DNA of 64,000 bases, from positions 248,001-312,000 of the forward strand of contig NZ_LXEP01000003.1 of NCBI RefSeq assembly GCF_001654835.1, read 5' to 3'. This document shows, in pieces, positions 46,405 to 57,869 of this stretch. The number at the start of each line of letters is the position of its first letter. Position 1 is the first letter of the stretch. Position numbers and translations under genes: made by a program. This DNA is from Buttiauxella gaviniae ATCC 51604 (lineage in GTDB: Bacteria; Pseudomonadota; Gammaproteobacteria; Enterobacterales; Enterobacteriaceae). Below the pieces are notes generated by a model. That model was not told where the DNA came from, ran no database searches, and saw nothing but the letters and a program-made list of their open reading frames with translations.

Positions 46405-47013
46405 TTACATGGCGTTTAAAGCCCGCGACACCTTATATAGATAGCGCGGTGCCTGAGGTGCCGGGTGGTTCTTCGCAATGTAATCGTAAAACTCGTCAGG
46501 GCTCAGGTCATTAATCTCGTTAATGGCCTTTTTGCGATCCGATGAGAAGGTTCGGAGCAGAGCCCCTGCACCGTTAGCATAAGAGGCCAGCAACGCATAT
46601 TGCATAGTTTGCGGATCTTCAATACCAGCCAGAATGCCATGTTCCAGAATGCTTAAATAAGCCGTGCCAATCGAAATATTACGGGCCGGGTCTTTGAGCT
46701 CGCTGGTTGACGGCTCGCCGCCCCATCCCAGGTGGCGATACACATCGCGGCCAGCGGTTGAGGCTTTAATCTGCATCAGACCAACCGCGTTGGACTTGCT
46801 GACGAGCGTAGGATTACCGCCTGATTCCACAGCAATAATCGCCGTAACCACTCGTGGACTTACTCCCCACTCTTTTGCGGCCTGATCGGTTATTGGCATC
46901 CAGGTTAATGCACGTTGTACCGGTTTTGTAGGGTCCCACTCGGGCTGTTTGGTGGTATGGCTTGAACAGCCTGCTAAAAACAAAACCAATACAATGAGCC
47001 ATCTGATATTCAC
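46405..47013 (-). CDS. emtA: EmtA (MltE), outer-membrane lytic endotransglycosylase
   Basis: A 202-residue lipoprotein (E. coli 203) with the lipobox LAGC at residues 13-16. The SLT fold has the catalytic Glu in [19 protein letters not shown] and the conserved [13 protein letters not shown] and [10 protein letters not shown]. It cuts glycan strands internally to form 1,6-anhydro ends. It is divergent from ldcA, another peptidoglycan gene. Confidence 0.95.
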   Translation of the reverse strand: MNIRWLIVLVLFLAGCSSHTTKQPEWDPTKPVQRALTWMPITDQAAKEWGVSPRVVTAIIAVESGGNPTLVSKSNAVGLMQIKASTAGRDVYRHLGWGGEPSTSELKDPARNISIGTAYLSILEHGILAGIEDPQTMQYALLASYANGAGALLRTFSSDRKKAINEINDLSPDEFYDYIAKNHPAPQAPRYLYKVSRALNAM

Positions 47014-47147
47014 GCATCTATCCTTATAAAGTTACCCGGAATATTGAAATCTGTGGGGTAAACAACATTGATTCATCGCCGCCTGGCGGATGACAACCAC
47101 CTTTGATAACGGCATGATAACCAATTCACTTTCAGCAAGGAAATGCC

Positions 47148-48068
47148 ATGTCCACGATTCGTTTGATTGCTCCTTCAGGTTTCTGTGTTAATCAGGCTGC
47201 TGCTGCGCGCGGTATCGAACGCCTGAAAGCCGCGGGACACCGAGTGGAAAACCAATCCGTCGTTACCCGGCGCTTTCAGCGTTTCGCCGGAACTGACGAT
47301 CAACGACTTGCTGATATTCAGGATTTATCCGCACTCCCGAATGAATGCGATATCGTTCTGGCGGTGCGCGGTGGTTATGGTGCATCCCGTTTGCTTGAAA
47401 ATATTGACTATTCGAGCCTTGGGCACGCGTTCCACGAACGTACACCGATTATTTGCGGGCATAGCGATTTTACCGCAATCCAGTTAGCCCTCTTATCCCA
47501 GACAGGTGCCATTACCTTTAGCGGGCCGATGCTTGCGGGTAATTTTGGTGCCGATGAGTTAAACAGCTTTACCTGGCAGCATTTCTGGCAGGCAATTACT
47601 GAGCCGCAATTTACCCTCACCTGGCAAAGCTCAACGCCTGCATGTTCGGCAAGTGGGACGCTGTGGGGCGGCAATCTCGCGATGCTGGTATCAATGATTG
47701 GCTCGCCGTGGCTCAACGTGATTGATGGTGGCATTTTAGTGGTCGAAGATATTAACGAGCACCCTTTCCGCGTGGAGCGACTGCTATTGCAACTCCACCA
47801 CGCCGGAATTTTAGCTCGCCAGAAAGCCCTGATTCTCGGAAGTTTCAACGGAGCAACGTTAAGTGACTACGACGGCGGTTACGATTTCGATGAAATGTGT
47901 CGCATGTTAGAGCAGCGGTTATCCATTCCCGTGCTGCGCGGTTTACCGTTTGGTCATGAACCAGAAACTGTCACTCTGCCATTGGGCGCTTTCGGCGAAC
48001 TACAGCATGACGGGCAAACCGCCAGTCTCACCGTCAGCGGTCATCCGGTAATGAGACAAAATAAGTAG
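47148..48068 (+). CDS. ldcA: LdcA, murein tetrapeptide carboxypeptidase
   Basis: A 306-residue cytosolic L,D-carboxypeptidase of family S66 that removes the terminal D-Ala from recycled tetrapeptides. The nucleophile Ser is in IICGHSDFTAIQ, the second catalytic residue Glu in VVEDINEHPFRVER, and the His in GLPFGHEPETVTLP. RGGYGASRLL is the oxyanion region. The length agrees with E. coli (304). A weak terminator separates it from nhaP2. Confidence 0.96.
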   Translation: MSTIRLIAPSGFCVNQAAAARGIERLKAAGHRVENQSVVTRRFQRFAGTDDQRLADIQDLSALPNECDIVLAVRGGYGASRLLENIDYSSLGHAFHERTPIICGHSDFTAIQLALLSQTGAITFSGPMLAGNFGADELNSFTWQHFWQAITEPQFTLTWQSSTPACSASGTLWGGNLAMLVSMIGSPWLNVIDGGILVVEDINEHPFRVERLLLQLHHAGILARQKALILGSFNGATLSDYDGGYDFDEMCRMLEQRLSIPVLRGLPFGHEPETVTLPLGAFGELQHDGQTASLTVSGHPVMRQNK

Positions 48069-48081
48069 AATTTGCCCCTCA

Positions 48082-48106
48082 GAAAGCACAATGAATCAAT
48101 GCTTTC
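48082..48106 (+). terminator. Possible ldcA terminator
   Basis: GAAAGCA and TGCTTTC pair around an 11-base loop 13 bases after ldcA; the tail CGTGTTAAAATTT is only partly T-rich. Confidence 0.4.
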
Positions 48107-48159
48107 CGTGTTAAAATTTGCTTCACGAATAGATACACACGCAAAGGAGAAAGATAATT

Positions 48160-49890
48160 TTGGACGCAGGGGCGATAGTCAGTCTGTTTATTTTAGGTTC
48201 CGTATTGGTAACTTGTAGCATCTTATTGAGTTCTTTTTCCTCGCGTCTTGGTATCCCCATCCTGGTTATATTCCTCGCTATTGGTATGTTGGCGGGGATC
48301 GATGGCATTGGCGGCATTCCGTTTGATAATTATCCTTTCGCTTATTTAATCAGTAACTTGGCACTGGCGGTGATTCTGCTTGATGGCGGCATGCGCACCC
48401 AAGCAAGCTCCTTTCGCGTAGCGCTTGGCCCGGCACTTTCGCTTGCTACAGTTGGTGTACTTATCACCTCAGGCTTGACTGGCATGGCTGCAGCCTGGCT
48501 GTTTAATCTCAATGTCATCGAAGGCTTGCTGATTGGCGCGATAGTCGGCTCAACGGATGCGGCAGCCGTGTTCTCGTTGCTCGGCGGCAAAGGGCTGAAC
48601 GAACGTGTTGGTTCAACGCTTGAGATTGAATCAGGTAGTAACGACCCGATGGCGGTGTTTCTGACCATCACGCTGATTGAGATGATTCAGCATGGGCAAA
48701 CCGGCCTGAGCTGGATGTTCCTGGTGGATATTATCCAACAGTTTGGTTTGGGCATTTTGCTTGGCCTCGGCGGCGGTTATCTGCTGCTGCAAATGATTAA
48801 CCGCATTACGCTACCACAAGGTTTGTATCCGCTGCTGGCATTAAGCGGCGGGATTATGGTGTTTGGCATCACCACCGCATTAAACGGCAGCGGTATTCTG
48901 GCGGTCTATTTGTGTGGCTTCCTACTCGGAAACCGCCCTATTCGCAGCCGCTTTGGTATTCTACAAAACTTTGATGGTCTGGCGTGGTTTGCACAAATCG
49001 GCATGTTCCTGGTGCTGGGCTTACTGGTCAATCCAACCGATCTGTTGCCGATTGCTATTCCGGCGCTGTTGCTGTCTATCTGGATGATATTCTTTGCTCG
49101 TCCATTGTCTGTTTTCCTCGGCTTGCTGCCGTTCCGTGGTTTTAACCTGCGCGAACGTGTGTTTATCAGTTGGGTTGGCCTGCGTGGCGCAGTGCCAATC
49201 ATCCTTGCCGTATTCCCGATGATGGCGGGCCTTGAAAATGCACGCCTGTTCTTTAATGTCGCCTTCTTCGTGGTCCTGGTGTCGCTGTTATTACAAGGCA
49301 CGTCGCTCGGTTGGGCGGCGAAAAAAGCCAAAGTTGTGGTTCCGCCTGTCGGCTGGCCGGTATCCCGCGTTGGCCTGGATATTCATCCGGAAAACCCTTG
49401 GGAGCAGTTCGTTTATCAGCTTAGCGAAGACAAATGGTGCATCGGTGCCTCTTTGCGGGATCTGAAAATGCCGAAAGACACACGAATTGCCGCCCTGTTC
49501 CGTGACAATGTTCTGATGCAACCAGGCGACCGTACACGTTTGCAAGTGGGTGATGTGCTCTGTGTTATTGGACGTGAGCGCGACTTACCGGCTCTGGGTA
49601 AGATGTTTAGCCAGTCGCCACCAGTGGCACTCGACCAACGCTTCTTCGGTGATTTTATTCTCGAAGCCAGCGCCCAGTTTGGCGATGTCGCGACCATTTA
49701 CGGCCTTGAACTTGATGACAACGTCAATACTCAACAAACATTGGGTGAGTTTGTGGTGGGCATGTTAGGCGGTGCGCCGGTGGTTGGTGACCAGGTAGAG
49801 TTCGCGGGCATGATTTGGACTGTCGCCGAGAAAGAAGATAACCAGGTGCGTAAGATTGGTGTGCGCGTCGAGAGTGAAGAGACTGAGTAA
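48160..49890 (+). CDS. nhaP2: NhaP2 (CvrA), K+/H+ antiporter
   Basis: A 576-residue CPA1 antiporter (E. coli 578) with about 13 helices (residues 5-395), [20 protein letters not shown] carrying the ion-binding Asp, and a cytosolic RCK_C-type and CorC/HlyC-like C-terminal part. It protects against alkali or high potassium. The start is TTG at 48160, set by GGAGAAAG upstream and by the family start MDA; no ATG fits. Confidence 0.95.
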   Translation: MDAGAIVSLFILGSVLVTCSILLSSFSSRLGIPILVIFLAIGMLAGIDGIGGIPFDNYPFAYLISNLALAVILLDGGMRTQASSFRVALGPALSLATVGVLITSGLTGMAAAWLFNLNVIEGLLIGAIVGSTDAAAVFSLLGGKGLNERVGSTLEIESGSNDPMAVFLTITLIEMIQHGQTGLSWMFLVDIIQQFGLGILLGLGGGYLLLQMINRITLPQGLYPLLALSGGIMVFGITTALNGSGILAVYLCGFLLGNRPIRSRFGILQNFDGLAWFAQIGMFLVLGLLVNPTDLLPIAIPALLLSIWMIFFARPLSVFLGLLPFRGFNLRERVFISWVGLRGAVPIILAVFPMMAGLENARLFFNVAFFVVLVSLLLQGTSLGWAAKKAKVVVPPVGWPVSRVGLDIHPENPWEQFVYQLSEDKWCIGASLRDLKMPKDTRIAALFRDNVLMQPGDRTRLQVGDVLCVIGRERDLPALGKMFSQSPPVALDQRFFGDFILEASAQFGDVATIYGLELDDNVNTQQTLGEFVVGMLGGAPVVGDQVEFAGMIWTVAEKEDNQVRKIGVRVESEETE

Positions 49891-49902
49891 TAAAACGATA
49901 TG

Positions 49903-49924
49903 GCGGGTAAGGTAACTTACCCGC
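49903..49924. terminator. Hairpin between convergent nhaP2 and dadX
   Basis: GCGGGTAAG-GTAA-CTTACCCGC is a perfect nine-base stem 13 bases after nhaP2. The T-run is poor on both sides. Confidence 0.6.
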
Positions 49925-49966
49925 ATATCAATACCGATGTGCAAAAGAGCGTTAATGCAACAACAG

Positions 49967-51040
49967 TCAGGATGTTGTAACTACAGGCACACGTGGTGCC
50001 AGAGCGCACATTAATTCGTACCCCACCGTGCCGGCTGCATGGGCCACATCATCAATTTTCACTTCATTGCCCCATAACTCGACCGGGCTACCAATACCGG
50101 TGTGCGGACATGGGGTGAGATCTACCGCCAACATATCCATGGAAATAGCCCCTACGGTATGCGTTAGCACACCATCAACACGCACTGGCGTACCATCTGG
50201 CGCATGGCGTGGGTAACCATCGGCATAACCACAGGCAACAATACCAATACGCTGCTCGGTATTTGTCCGGTAACGACTGCCATAACCCACCGCATCGCCC
50301 GGTTTAAGGTTCTGTACGCCAATAATCTCACTTTGCAGGCTCATCACTGGCTGCAGGCCGCTGGTGGCAACGTCGCACCATTGCCCGCTCGGTGATGCGC
50401 CGTACAGCACAATCCCTGGACGTACCCAATCGAAATGCGCTTCCGGGTGCCAGAGTGTTGCCGCCGAATTGGAGAGCGAGCGCGGGCAATCTAAACCTTC
50501 AGCCGCCTGATCTACCCGCTTCATTGGTTCAACAATGCCATCAGGTTGTTCTGCATCAGCAAAGTGTGCCATCAACGTAAGTTGACCGACATTCGGGATA
50601 ACACGCAGTTGCTGCCAGATAGAATGCACGCGGTCCGGGCTGAACCCGAGTCGGTTCATTCCACTATTCATCTTCAGGTAAACATCCAGCGGCGCATTGA
50701 GTTTGGCATTAGCTAAAGCTTTTACCTGCCAGTTGCTGTGCAGGCTGGTGGTCAAACGATACTGGTCAAATAGCGGCAACTCGTCGGCGTGGAAGAAGCC
50801 CTCCAGCATTAAAATCGGCCCTTTCCAGCCTTGCTCACGCAGCAGGATCGCCTCTTCAATATTAAGCATCGCGAAACCATCGGTTTGCCTTAACGACGAC
50901 CAGATACGTTCAATTCCATGACCATAAGCATTCGCTTTAACCACCGACCAGACACGCGAATGAGGAGCGGCCTGGCGAACAACATTTAAATTGTTACGTA
51001 GCGCGCTGAGATTCAGCGTCGCAACAACAGGACGGGACAT
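49967..51040 (-). CDS. dadX: DadX, catabolic alanine racemase
   Basis: A 357-residue PLP enzyme that makes D-alanine from L-alanine for DadA. The PLP Lys35 is in SVVKANAYGHGIE and the second catalytic Tyr is in GYGSRYRT. It follows dadA by 20 bases in one operon, which is how the catabolic DadX is told from the biosynthetic Alr. Confidence 0.96.
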   Translation of the reverse strand: MSRPVVATLNLSALRNNLNVVRQAAPHSRVWSVVKANAYGHGIERIWSSLRQTDGFAMLNIEEAILLREQGWKGPILMLEGFFHADELPLFDQYRLTTSLHSNWQVKALANAKLNAPLDVYLKMNSGMNRLGFSPDRVHSIWQQLRVIPNVGQLTLMAHFADAEQPDGIVEPMKRVDQAAEGLDCPRSLSNSAATLWHPEAHFDWVRPGIVLYGASPSGQWCDVATSGLQPVMSLQSEIIGVQNLKPGDAVGYGSRYRTNTEQRIGIVACGYADGYPRHAPDGTPVRVDGVLTHTVGAISMDMLAVDLTPCPHTGIGSPVELWGNEVKIDDVAHAAGTVGYELMCALAPRVPVVTTS

Positions 51041-51060
51041 TGTCCTCTCCTTGTTAGAAT

Positions 51061-52359
51061 TTAATTATGGGCGTTATGCAGACGCGGTGATCCTGTCGGC
51101 CTGAACCCCGGGGAATAACGTGCAACCGAGAGGTCATCAAATGGAATCGCAGGCGTTCTCCCGGAAATTAAATCACTTAACATCTGGCCGGAACCGCAGG
51201 CCATCGTCCAGCCTAATGTCCCGTGCCCGGTGTTAAGCCATAGATTTTTGAACGGTGTACGCCCAACAATTGGCGTACCGTCTGGCGTCATTGGGCGCAG
51301 ACCCGTCCAGAATGTGGCTTGCTCAACATGCCCTCCGCGCGGGTACAAATCACGAACAACCATTTCCAGGGTTTCGCGACGTGGTTGCAGCAATTCCGTA
51401 TTGAAGCCGACAATTTCTGCCATTCCGCCAACGCGAATACGTTGATCAAAACGCGTGATAGCAATTTTGTATGTCTCATCGAGAATAGTCGAAACCGGTG
51501 CGCCTTGCTCATCCGCAATGGGGATTGTCAGCGAATAACCTTTGAGTGGATAAACAGGAATATCAACGATATTTTTCAATAGGCCAGTGGAATATGAGCC
51601 GAAAGCAACGACGTAAGCATCGGCCTTCACGACCTCTTTGCCGCACTGCACGCCGTAAATACTTTGGCCTTCGTACAACAGACGATCAACCGAAGTATTA
51701 AAGCGGAACTCAACACCGGCTTCTGCCGCCATCTGAGCCAGGTTTTGCGTAAACAGCTGGCAGTCGCCAGTTTCATCATTCGGTAAGCGCAAGCCGCCCG
51801 TGAGCTTATGAGCTACATCAGCCAACGCGGGTTCAACTTCGGCTAAACGGCTTGCCTCCAGCAATTGATATGGCACACCCGCATCTTCGAGTACTGCTAT
51901 ATCTTTGGCCGCATTTTCATACTGCTGGGCGGTGCGGAAAAGTTGTAGCGTGCCACCCTGGCGGCCTTCGTACTGGATATTGGTGGTGTGGCGCAATTCC
52001 TTCAGGCAATCACGGCTGTATTCCGCAAGGCGCACCATGCGACCTTTGTTTTCCATATAGTGGCGCATATCGCAATTGCGCAGCATTTGCAGCATCCACT
52101 TAAGCTGAAATTGCGTGCCATCAAGGCTAATAGCGAGCGGTGCATGGCGCTGGAACATCCATTTAATCGCTTTAAGCGGCACACCAGGAGCCGCCCATGG
52201 GGCAGCGTAGCCCGGTGAAATTTGCCCGGCATTCGCCGCGCTGGTTTCCTGAGCAGGACCCGGCTCCCTGTCGATAACAGTGACATCATGCCCTGCCTGG
52301 CGTAAATACCAGGCGCTGCTGACACCCACTACACCACTACCCAGCACCACAACTCGCAT
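51061..52359 (-). CDS. dadA: DadA, D-amino acid dehydrogenase
   Basis: A 432-residue membrane-associated flavoenzyme (same as E. coli) that oxidises D-alanine to pyruvate and passes electrons to the respiratory chain. The FAD motif [17 protein letters not shown] starts the protein, and [36 protein letters not shown] are typical. I choose the ATG at 52359 (MRVVV) by family length; an ATG two codons earlier is possible. Control by Lrp and CRP is known in E. coli and was not verified here. Confidence 0.96.
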   Translation of the reverse strand: MRVVVLGSGVVGVSSAWYLRQAGHDVTVIDREPGPAQETSAANAGQISPGYAAPWAAPGVPLKAIKWMFQRHAPLAISLDGTQFQLKWMLQMLRNCDMRHYMENKGRMVRLAEYSRDCLKELRHTTNIQYEGRQGGTLQLFRTAQQYENAAKDIAVLEDAGVPYQLLEASRLAEVEPALADVAHKLTGGLRLPNDETGDCQLFTQNLAQMAAEAGVEFRFNTSVDRLLYEGQSIYGVQCGKEVVKADAYVVAFGSYSTGLLKNIVDIPVYPLKGYSLTIPIADEQGAPVSTILDETYKIAITRFDQRIRVGGMAEIVGFNTELLQPRRETLEMVVRDLYPRGGHVEQATFWTGLRPMTPDGTPIVGRTPFKNLWLNTGHGTLGWTMACGSGQMLSDLISGRTPAIPFDDLSVARYSPGFRPTGSPRLHNAHN

Positions 52360-52685
52360 ATCCATTCCACCATTTAGCTAAAAGAATAATCTTCTGATTA
52401 CAAATTGATAACTCAGATGAAAATGTTATTCAACATATGGCTTTGTTATAGTGACTTTCCTCACATCCTGGCCTGTTATAGCAGGATAGTGATAATTAGA
52501 ATCTCCTGCGCATGAAAATATTCTCAACAAAATATTATGCTGACTATCAGAGAATTAACGGGGCATTGGAATATGTAAATCGCGTGGAAAAAATTTTGCT
52601 TGCGGCAGCTAAGTTTCAGGAGTTGTCTATTCTTGAAAGTGAGGCTTTCCATCCAGAGAGAGTCGCCAACAATGAGGGCGCGCTG

Positions 52686-54221
52686 ATGGCTATTGTTACC
52701 GATTCCGCCACAAAGGATTCTAAACGTCTAAGTGATGGACCTGACTGGACGTTCGAACTACTTGATGTCTACCTCGCAGAGATAGACCGTGTTGCCAAAC
52801 TCTATCGGCTGGACACCTATCCTCATCAAATTGAAGTGATTACCTCCGAACAAATGATGGATGCCTATTCGAGCGTTGGGATGCCGATTAACTATCCACA
52901 TTGGTCGTTTGGTAAGAAATTCATTGAAACGGAGCGGCTGTACAAACATGGACAACAGGGGCTGGCCTACGAGATAGTGATCAACTCCAACCCGTGCATC
53001 GCTTATCTGATGGAAGAAAACACTATTACGATGCAGGCTCTGGTGATCGCCCATGCCTGCTATGGTCATAACTCATTCTTCAAAAACAACTATCTGTTCC
53101 GCAGTTGGACCGATGCCAGTTCGATTATCGATTACCTGATATTCGCCCGTAAATACATTACCGAATGTGAAGAGCGTTATGGTGTGGACGAAGTGGAGCG
53201 CCTGCTCGACTCCTGCCATGCGCTGATGAACTATGGCGTTGACCGTTATAAACGCCCACAAAAAATTTCGTTGCAGGAAGAGACGGCGCGGCAGAAAAGC
53301 CGTGAGGAGTATCTGCAAAGCCAGGTAAACACGTTGTGGCGTACCCTACCACGTCGTGAAGAAGAAAAAACGGTTGCCGAAGCGCGTCGTTACCCTTCTG
53401 AACCCCAAGAAAACCTGCTCTATTTTATGGAGAAGAATGCGCCGTTGTTGGAATCCTGGCAGCGCGAGATTTTGCGCATTGTGCGTAAGGTCAGCCAGTA
53501 TTTCTATCCACAAAAACAGACCCAGGTTATGAATGAAGGCTGGGCGACGTTCTGGCACTACACCATCCTTAACCATCTGTATGATGAAGGAAAAGTGACT
53601 GACCGCTTTATGCTGGAGTTCCTGCATAGCCATACCAATGTGGTATTCCAGCCTCCGTACAATAGCCCTTGGTACAGCGGCATCAACCCGTATGCACTCG
53701 GTTTTGCCATGTTCCAGGACATCAAGCGAATTTGCCAGTCGCCAACGGAAGAAGACCGCTATTGGTTCCCGGATATTGCAGGTAAAGATTGGTTAGAAAC
53801 ACTGCATTTTGCGATGCGTGATTTCAAAGACGAGAGCTTTATCAGCCAGTTCCTGTCGCCAAAACTGATGCGTGATTTCCGCCTGTTTACGGTGCTGGAC
53901 GACGACCGCAATAACTATTTGGAAATTGCAGCAATTCACAATGAAGAGGGTTATCGCAAGATTCGTGCTGAGCTTTCTGCACAGTACAATCTCAGTAACC
54001 TTGAACCTAATATTCAGGTCTGGAACGTTGATTTACGCGGCGACCGCTCGCTGACGTTGCGCTATATCCCGCATAACCGTGCTCCGCTAGATAAAGGTCG
54101 TCGTGAAGTTCTCAAACATGTACATCGTTTATGGGGCTTTGACGTAACGCTTGAACAGCAAAACGAAGATGGCAGCGTTGAGTTACTAGAACGTTGCCCG
54201 CCACGACTCAATAGCTTGTAA
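52686..54221 (+). CDS. ycgB: YcgB, SpoVR family protein
   Basis: A 511-residue SpoVR-like protein (E. coli 510) of unknown biochemical role, linked to stationary phase and PrkA/YeaG in many bacteria. Conserved stretches are LSDGPDWTFELLDVYLAEID, HACYGHNSFFKNNYLF, NEGWATFWHYTILN and HSHTNVVFQPPYNSPWY. The start at 52686 after GAGGG fits the family; the frame stays open to an ATG at 52512, which would add 58 residues not seen in E. coli. It is divergent from dadA. Confidence 0.93.
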   Translation: MAIVTDSATKDSKRLSDGPDWTFELLDVYLAEIDRVAKLYRLDTYPHQIEVITSEQMMDAYSSVGMPINYPHWSFGKKFIETERLYKHGQQGLAYEIVINSNPCIAYLMEENTITMQALVIAHACYGHNSFFKNNYLFRSWTDASSIIDYLIFARKYITECEERYGVDEVERLLDSCHALMNYGVDRYKRPQKISLQEETARQKSREEYLQSQVNTLWRTLPRREEEKTVAEARRYPSEPQENLLYFMEKNAPLLESWQREILRIVRKVSQYFYPQKQTQVMNEGWATFWHYTILNHLYDEGKVTDRFMLEFLHSHTNVVFQPPYNSPWYSGINPYALGFAMFQDIKRICQSPTEEDRYWFPDIAGKDWLETLHFAMRDFKDESFISQFLSPKLMRDFRLFTVLDDDRNNYLEIAAIHNEEGYRKIRAELSAQYNLSNLEPNIQVWNVDLRGDRSLTLRYIPHNRAPLDKGRREVLKHVHRLWGFDVTLEQQNEDGSVELLERCPPRLNSL

Positions 54222-54225
54222 GCAT

Positions 54226-54255
54226 AAAAAAACGCTTCCCAAAGGAAGCGTTTTT
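54226..54255. terminator. Bidirectional terminator of ycgB and fadR
   Basis: AAAAAAACGCTTCC, a short loop and GGAAGCG with TTTTT give a strong hairpin with A-run and T-run on both sides, between convergent genes. Confidence 0.9.
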
Positions 54256-54285
54256 CATTTTACAGATGGTGATGACATGGCCAGA

Positions 54286-55005
54286 TTAACGGGTGTGCAT
54301 TGCCAAATCACCCGGTAGGTTTTTCTGCATCCGATGCCAGATTTCACCACTTTCACGCCCGTAGGTACGAACAGTATCAAATACCTGATCGTGCAAACCT
54401 TGTTGGCAAATTTCCGCCAGACGATGGTAGAAACCTAACGCCAGACTGCGCGCCTCCGGACTTGAGAAGTAGTGACGCCCGATGCGGGTATACAACCCTT
54501 TCATTCCATTGAGGATCAGCCCGTAAATCGGGTTACCGGAAGCAAAAGCCAGACCACGGAAAATGTTGTAATCAAGCTTAGCGAACGCATCAGCGTGATC
54601 TTCAACGCTGTTTGCGGTAGCCAACACTTCTTGCGCTTTATCCGGATGCTGGCGAACAGCAGTACGAATAAAGATAGTGGAAATGTTAGTTCGCACTGAC
54701 AGCAGGTTATCAATTAACTGCGGCACGCTGTCATGATCGAGACGCGCCAAAGTTTCCAGAATGTTTAAACCGGAGGTTTCCCAGAAGTTATTCACTTTGG
54801 TCGGCTTGCCATGCTGAATCGTTAACCAGCCATCACGCGCCAGGCGCTGAAGCACCTCGCGCAATGTGGTACGGGTCACACCGATTAGCTCGGATAACTC
54901 ACGCTCAGCAGGAAGAATTGTTCCCGGGGCAAAGCGGTTATTCCAGATACTTTCGATGATGTATTCTTCCGCGAAACCCGCCGGGCTCTGCGCCTTAATG
55001 ACCAT
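54286..55005 (-). CDS. fadR: FadR, fatty acid metabolism regulator
   Basis: A 239-residue GntR-family regulator, the same length as E. coli FadR. It represses fad genes and activates fab genes, and long-chain acyl-CoA releases it from DNA. The winged helix has [20 protein letters not shown], and the acyl-CoA-binding C-terminal domain is all-helical, with [20 protein letters not shown]. It is divergent from nhaB, as in E. coli. Confidence 0.97.
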   Translation of the reverse strand: MVIKAQSPAGFAEEYIIESIWNNRFAPGTILPAERELSELIGVTRTTLREVLQRLARDGWLTIQHGKPTKVNNFWETSGLNILETLARLDHDSVPQLIDNLLSVRTNISTIFIRTAVRQHPDKAQEVLATANSVEDHADAFAKLDYNIFRGLAFASGNPIYGLILNGMKGLYTRIGRHYFSSPEARSLALGFYHRLAEICQQGLHDQVFDTVRTYGRESGEIWHRMQKNLPGDLAMHTR

Positions 55006-55303
55006 AGTATGCTTTCCATTACACAGGTTTTGCTAAAGAGACTCATCATACCAGATGCCATGCGGCGCAGGTAGCAGCGAGGTGCGCCAAATTTGGAATC
55101 ATGGTTTAATTTTTCAGACCATCGCACAACCAAAGTATATTCCTATACCTTGATTGATATCTTATGCGCGGGTAACCTGAAACAACTCAATTGACGCAAC
55201 TTTATCTTTATCCGAAATATTTCTGTTTTAAGTTTTGGGGAGAAAAGATCAAATCTCCGGCACTTTGACATATTACGGATAAGTGGAGCATGAAAATTCT
55301 ACG

Positions 55304-56869
55304 ATGGAAATGTCTACCGGGCGTGCGCTTTTTCGCAACTTTTTAGGTCAGTCACCTAATTGGTACAAGCTGACTTTACTGACTTTTTTAGTCATAAATC
55401 CTTTAATATTCTGGTTTGTTAGTCCATTCGTTGCAGGCTGGATGTTGGTTGCCGAGTTTATATTCACTCTGGCAATGGCTCTGAAATGTTATCCGCTGCT
55501 TCCAGGCGGGCTACTGACTATTGAAGCCGTGTTCATTGGAATGACAACGCCAGACCATGTACGCGCAGAAATTGCATCAAATCTTGAAGTTTTGCTGCTA
55601 CTGATATTTATGGTTGCGGGCATCTATTTCATGAAACAGCTTCTGCTGCTGCTATTTACTAAGCTCCTGCTAGGCATCCGCTCAAAGATATTGCTTTCCC
55701 TCGCTTTTTGTATCGCAGCCGCATTTTTATCGGCCTTCCTCGATGCTCTTACCGTGGTCGCTGTCGTTATCAGCGTGGCGGTTGGCTTCTATGACATCTA
55801 CCACCGCGTTGCGTCGACTGGCGATCTTGAAGATGGTATTCAGGATGACACCCAACTTGATTCCGACACTCGCAGCACACTCGAGCAATTCCGCGCTTTT
55901 CTGCGCAGCCTGATGATGCATGCCGGTGTGGGCACCGCGTTGGGTGGTGTGATGACAATGGTCGGCGAGCCGCAAAACCTGATTATTGCGAAAAATGCTG
56001 GCTGGCACTTTGGCGATTTCTTCTTACGTATGGCTCCGGTGACCATTCCGGTTCTAATCTGCGGCTTACTCACTTGCGTGTTGCTCGAGTCCACCAAAAT
56101 GCTCGGTTACGGTGAGAAACTGCCAGAAAAGGTGCGTGGGATTTTGCAGGACTATGACACTAAAAGTGCGCAAAAACGCACCCGTCAGGATAGTGTAAAA
56201 CTGATCGTTCAGGCACTGATTGGTATCTGGCTGGTGATTGCTCTGGCACTCCATTTAGCCGAGGTAGGGTTAATTGGCCTTTCAGTGATCATTTTTGCCA
56301 CCTCATTGTGTGGTGTGACTGATGAGCACCAGATAGGTAAAGCTTTTACCGAAGCGCTGCCGTTTACCGCACTGCTTACCGTGTTCTTTGCGGTCGTCGC
56401 CGTGATAATTGACCAGCATCTGTTTACGCCTGTTATTCAGTTTGTTTTGCAGGCCGAACCACATTCGCAACTGGCGCTGTTCTACTTGTTTAACGGCATC
56501 CTTTCATCGATTTCCGATAACGTGTTTGTCGGCACCGTTTATATCAACGAAGCGAAAACTGCACTCACCAACGGCATTATTGACCTCAAGCAGTTTGAGT
56601 TCCTGGCAGTGGCGATTAACACCGGCACTAACTTGCCGTCAGTTGCGACACCAAATGGCCAGGCAGCCTTCTTATTCCTGCTCACTTCCGCACTGGCTCC
56701 GCTGATTCGTCTTTCTTATGGCCGTATGGTGCTGATGGCTCTACCGTATACGCTGGTATTGACCATCGTTGGATTATTAGGTGTTGAATTTACGCTGGTG
56801 CCAGCAACCGAATGGATGCTGCATGCCGGCTGGATTTCCTCACCGGTGATGAACGCCATACCGCATTAA
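55304..56869 (+). CDS. nhaB: NhaB, Na+/H+ antiporter
   Basis: An inner-membrane antiporter of about 521 residues (E. coli 513) with about 12 helices. Motifs include [49 protein letters not shown] and [21 protein letters not shown] use the ATG at 55304, which aligns with the E. coli start. A GTG at 55283 would add seven residues; AGTGGAG lies 15 bases before the ATG, somewhat far, so the start is not certain. Confidence 0.94.
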   Translation: MEMSTGRALFRNFLGQSPNWYKLTLLTFLVINPLIFWFVSPFVAGWMLVAEFIFTLAMALKCYPLLPGGLLTIEAVFIGMTTPDHVRAEIASNLEVLLLLIFMVAGIYFMKQLLLLLFTKLLLGIRSKILLSLAFCIAAAFLSAFLDALTVVAVVISVAVGFYDIYHRVASTGDLEDGIQDDTQLDSDTRSTLEQFRAFLRSLMMHAGVGTALGGVMTMVGEPQNLIIAKNAGWHFGDFFLRMAPVTIPVLICGLLTCVLLESTKMLGYGEKLPEKVRGILQDYDTKSAQKRTRQDSVKLIVQALIGIWLVIALALHLAEVGLIGLSVIIFATSLCGVTDEHQIGKAFTEALPFTALLTVFFAVVAVIIDQHLFTPVIQFVLQAEPHSQLALFYLFNGILSSISDNVFVGTVYINEAKTALTNGIIDLKQFEFLAVAINTGTNLPSVATPNGQAAFLFLLTSALAPLIRLSYGRMVLMALPYTLVLTIVGLLGVEFTLVPATEWMLHAGWISSPVMNAIPH

Positions 56870-56878
56870 GTTATTCTT

Positions 56879-56901
56879 ACGGGCGGTATAGCGCCCGTTT
56901 A
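56879..56901 (+). terminator. nhaB terminator
   Basis: ACGGGCG-GTATAG-CGCCCGT followed by TTACC lies ten bases after nhaB. Short T-run. Confidence 0.6.
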
Positions 56902-57013
56902 CCTTATTTGTCTGAATAACATTCAATTAGCGTGTTATTTTGATGTGCGTACTGGCGCAGAAATCGAATTCGTTTACACTGCCGACTCAACGCATGTTGC
57001 AGGGATACTGATT

Positions 57014-57544
57014 ATGTTGCGATATTTAAACCAATGTTCCCTTGGGCGCGGTGCCTGGCTTCTTCTGGCATTAACAGCCTTTGCCCTGGAAATGGTGGCA
57101 TTGTGGTTTCAGCACGTCATGATGCTGAAACCTTGTGTTATGTGCATTTACGAGCGCTGCGCACTGTTTGGCATTATGGGTGCAGGGATTGTCGGTGCCA
57201 TTGCGCCAAAAACTCCGTTGCGTTACGCCGGAATTGCGCTTTGGATCTACAGTGCAGGGAAAGGTCTGCAATTAGCGTGGGAACACACCATGCTTCAGCT
57301 TCACCCTTCCCCGTTTGTGACTTGTGACTTTGCCGCACGTTTCCCAAACTGGCTGCCGCTAGATAAGTGGATGCCGTCAGTATTTGTGGCAACAGGTGAT
57401 TGTTCTGTACGTCAGTGGGAATTTTTGTCGCTGGATATGGTGCAGTGGTTAGTGGGGATTTTTGCTGTCTTCCTACTGATTGCCGTCTTGGTGTTAGTTG
57501 CTCAACCTTTCAAACCAAAACGTCGCGATCTGTTCGGCCGCTAA
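57014..57544 (+). CDS. dsbB: DsbB, disulfide bond formation protein
   Basis: A 176-residue four-helix inner-membrane protein, exactly the E. coli length, that reoxidises DsbA and hands electrons to quinone. The cysteine pairs are Cys41-Cys44 (CVMC) in the first loop and Cys104-Cys130 in the second. The start at 57014 fits the family; the longer frame to 56945 has no support. Confidence 0.97.
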   Translation: MLRYLNQCSLGRGAWLLLALTAFALEMVALWFQHVMMLKPCVMCIYERCALFGIMGAGIVGAIAPKTPLRYAGIALWIYSAGKGLQLAWEHTMLQLHPSPFVTCDFAARFPNWLPLDKWMPSVFVATGDCSVRQWEFLSLDMVQWLVGIFAVFLLIAVLVLVAQPFKPKRRDLFGR

Positions 57545-57564
57545 GTTCGAAATTCAGATACACA

Positions 57565-57590
57565 AAAACCCGCCTTGGCGGGTTTTTTAT
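57565..57590. terminator. Terminator between dsbB and the DUF333 gene
   Basis: AAAACCCGCC-TT-GGCGGGTTTT followed by more T is a strong stem with A-run and T-run on the two sides, so it serves both convergent genes. Confidence 0.9.
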
Positions 57591-57592
57591 TA

Positions 57593-57829
57593 TTAGTGGT
57601 CGCGACGATAAAGCGTCCACTGATCTATTCGCTCGCCACTTGGCAATATGCAATCGCCACCTTCACCCAGATCGGTTTTCACCGTTCTCAACTCACCGCC
57701 TTTGTCTTTGCAGTAAACTGACGCCGGGTTCGGCATGCCGATAACCTGCGGCGGTTTAGGTGCCACGGGTTCAGGCGATGAACAGCCACTGAGGATGAGT
57801 GCCCCAATTAGTAATGTTATTTTTTTCAT
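57593..57829 (-). CDS. DUF333 lipoprotein (YoaF-like)
   Basis: A 78-residue lipoprotein with the lipobox LSGC at residues 13-16. The mature part is a DUF333 (hemolysin-like) domain: GMPNPASVYCKDKGGELRTV, then GGDCILPSGERIDQWTLYR. The two mature cysteines may form a disulfide. It lies where E. coli has umuDC. Function unknown. Confidence 0.85.
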   Translation of the reverse strand: MKKITLLIGALILSGCSSPEPVAPKPPQVIGMPNPASVYCKDKGGELRTVKTDLGEGGDCILPSGERIDQWTLYRRDH

Positions 57830-57869
57830 TATTCCTCCGTTATGGAGGCTGAATGTTAACAGTGCAGAA

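Noticed and set aside
56945..57013. Longer DsbB start
   Set aside because: Residues before the ATG at 57014 are hydrophilic and absent from the family; the shorter form has exactly 176 residues.
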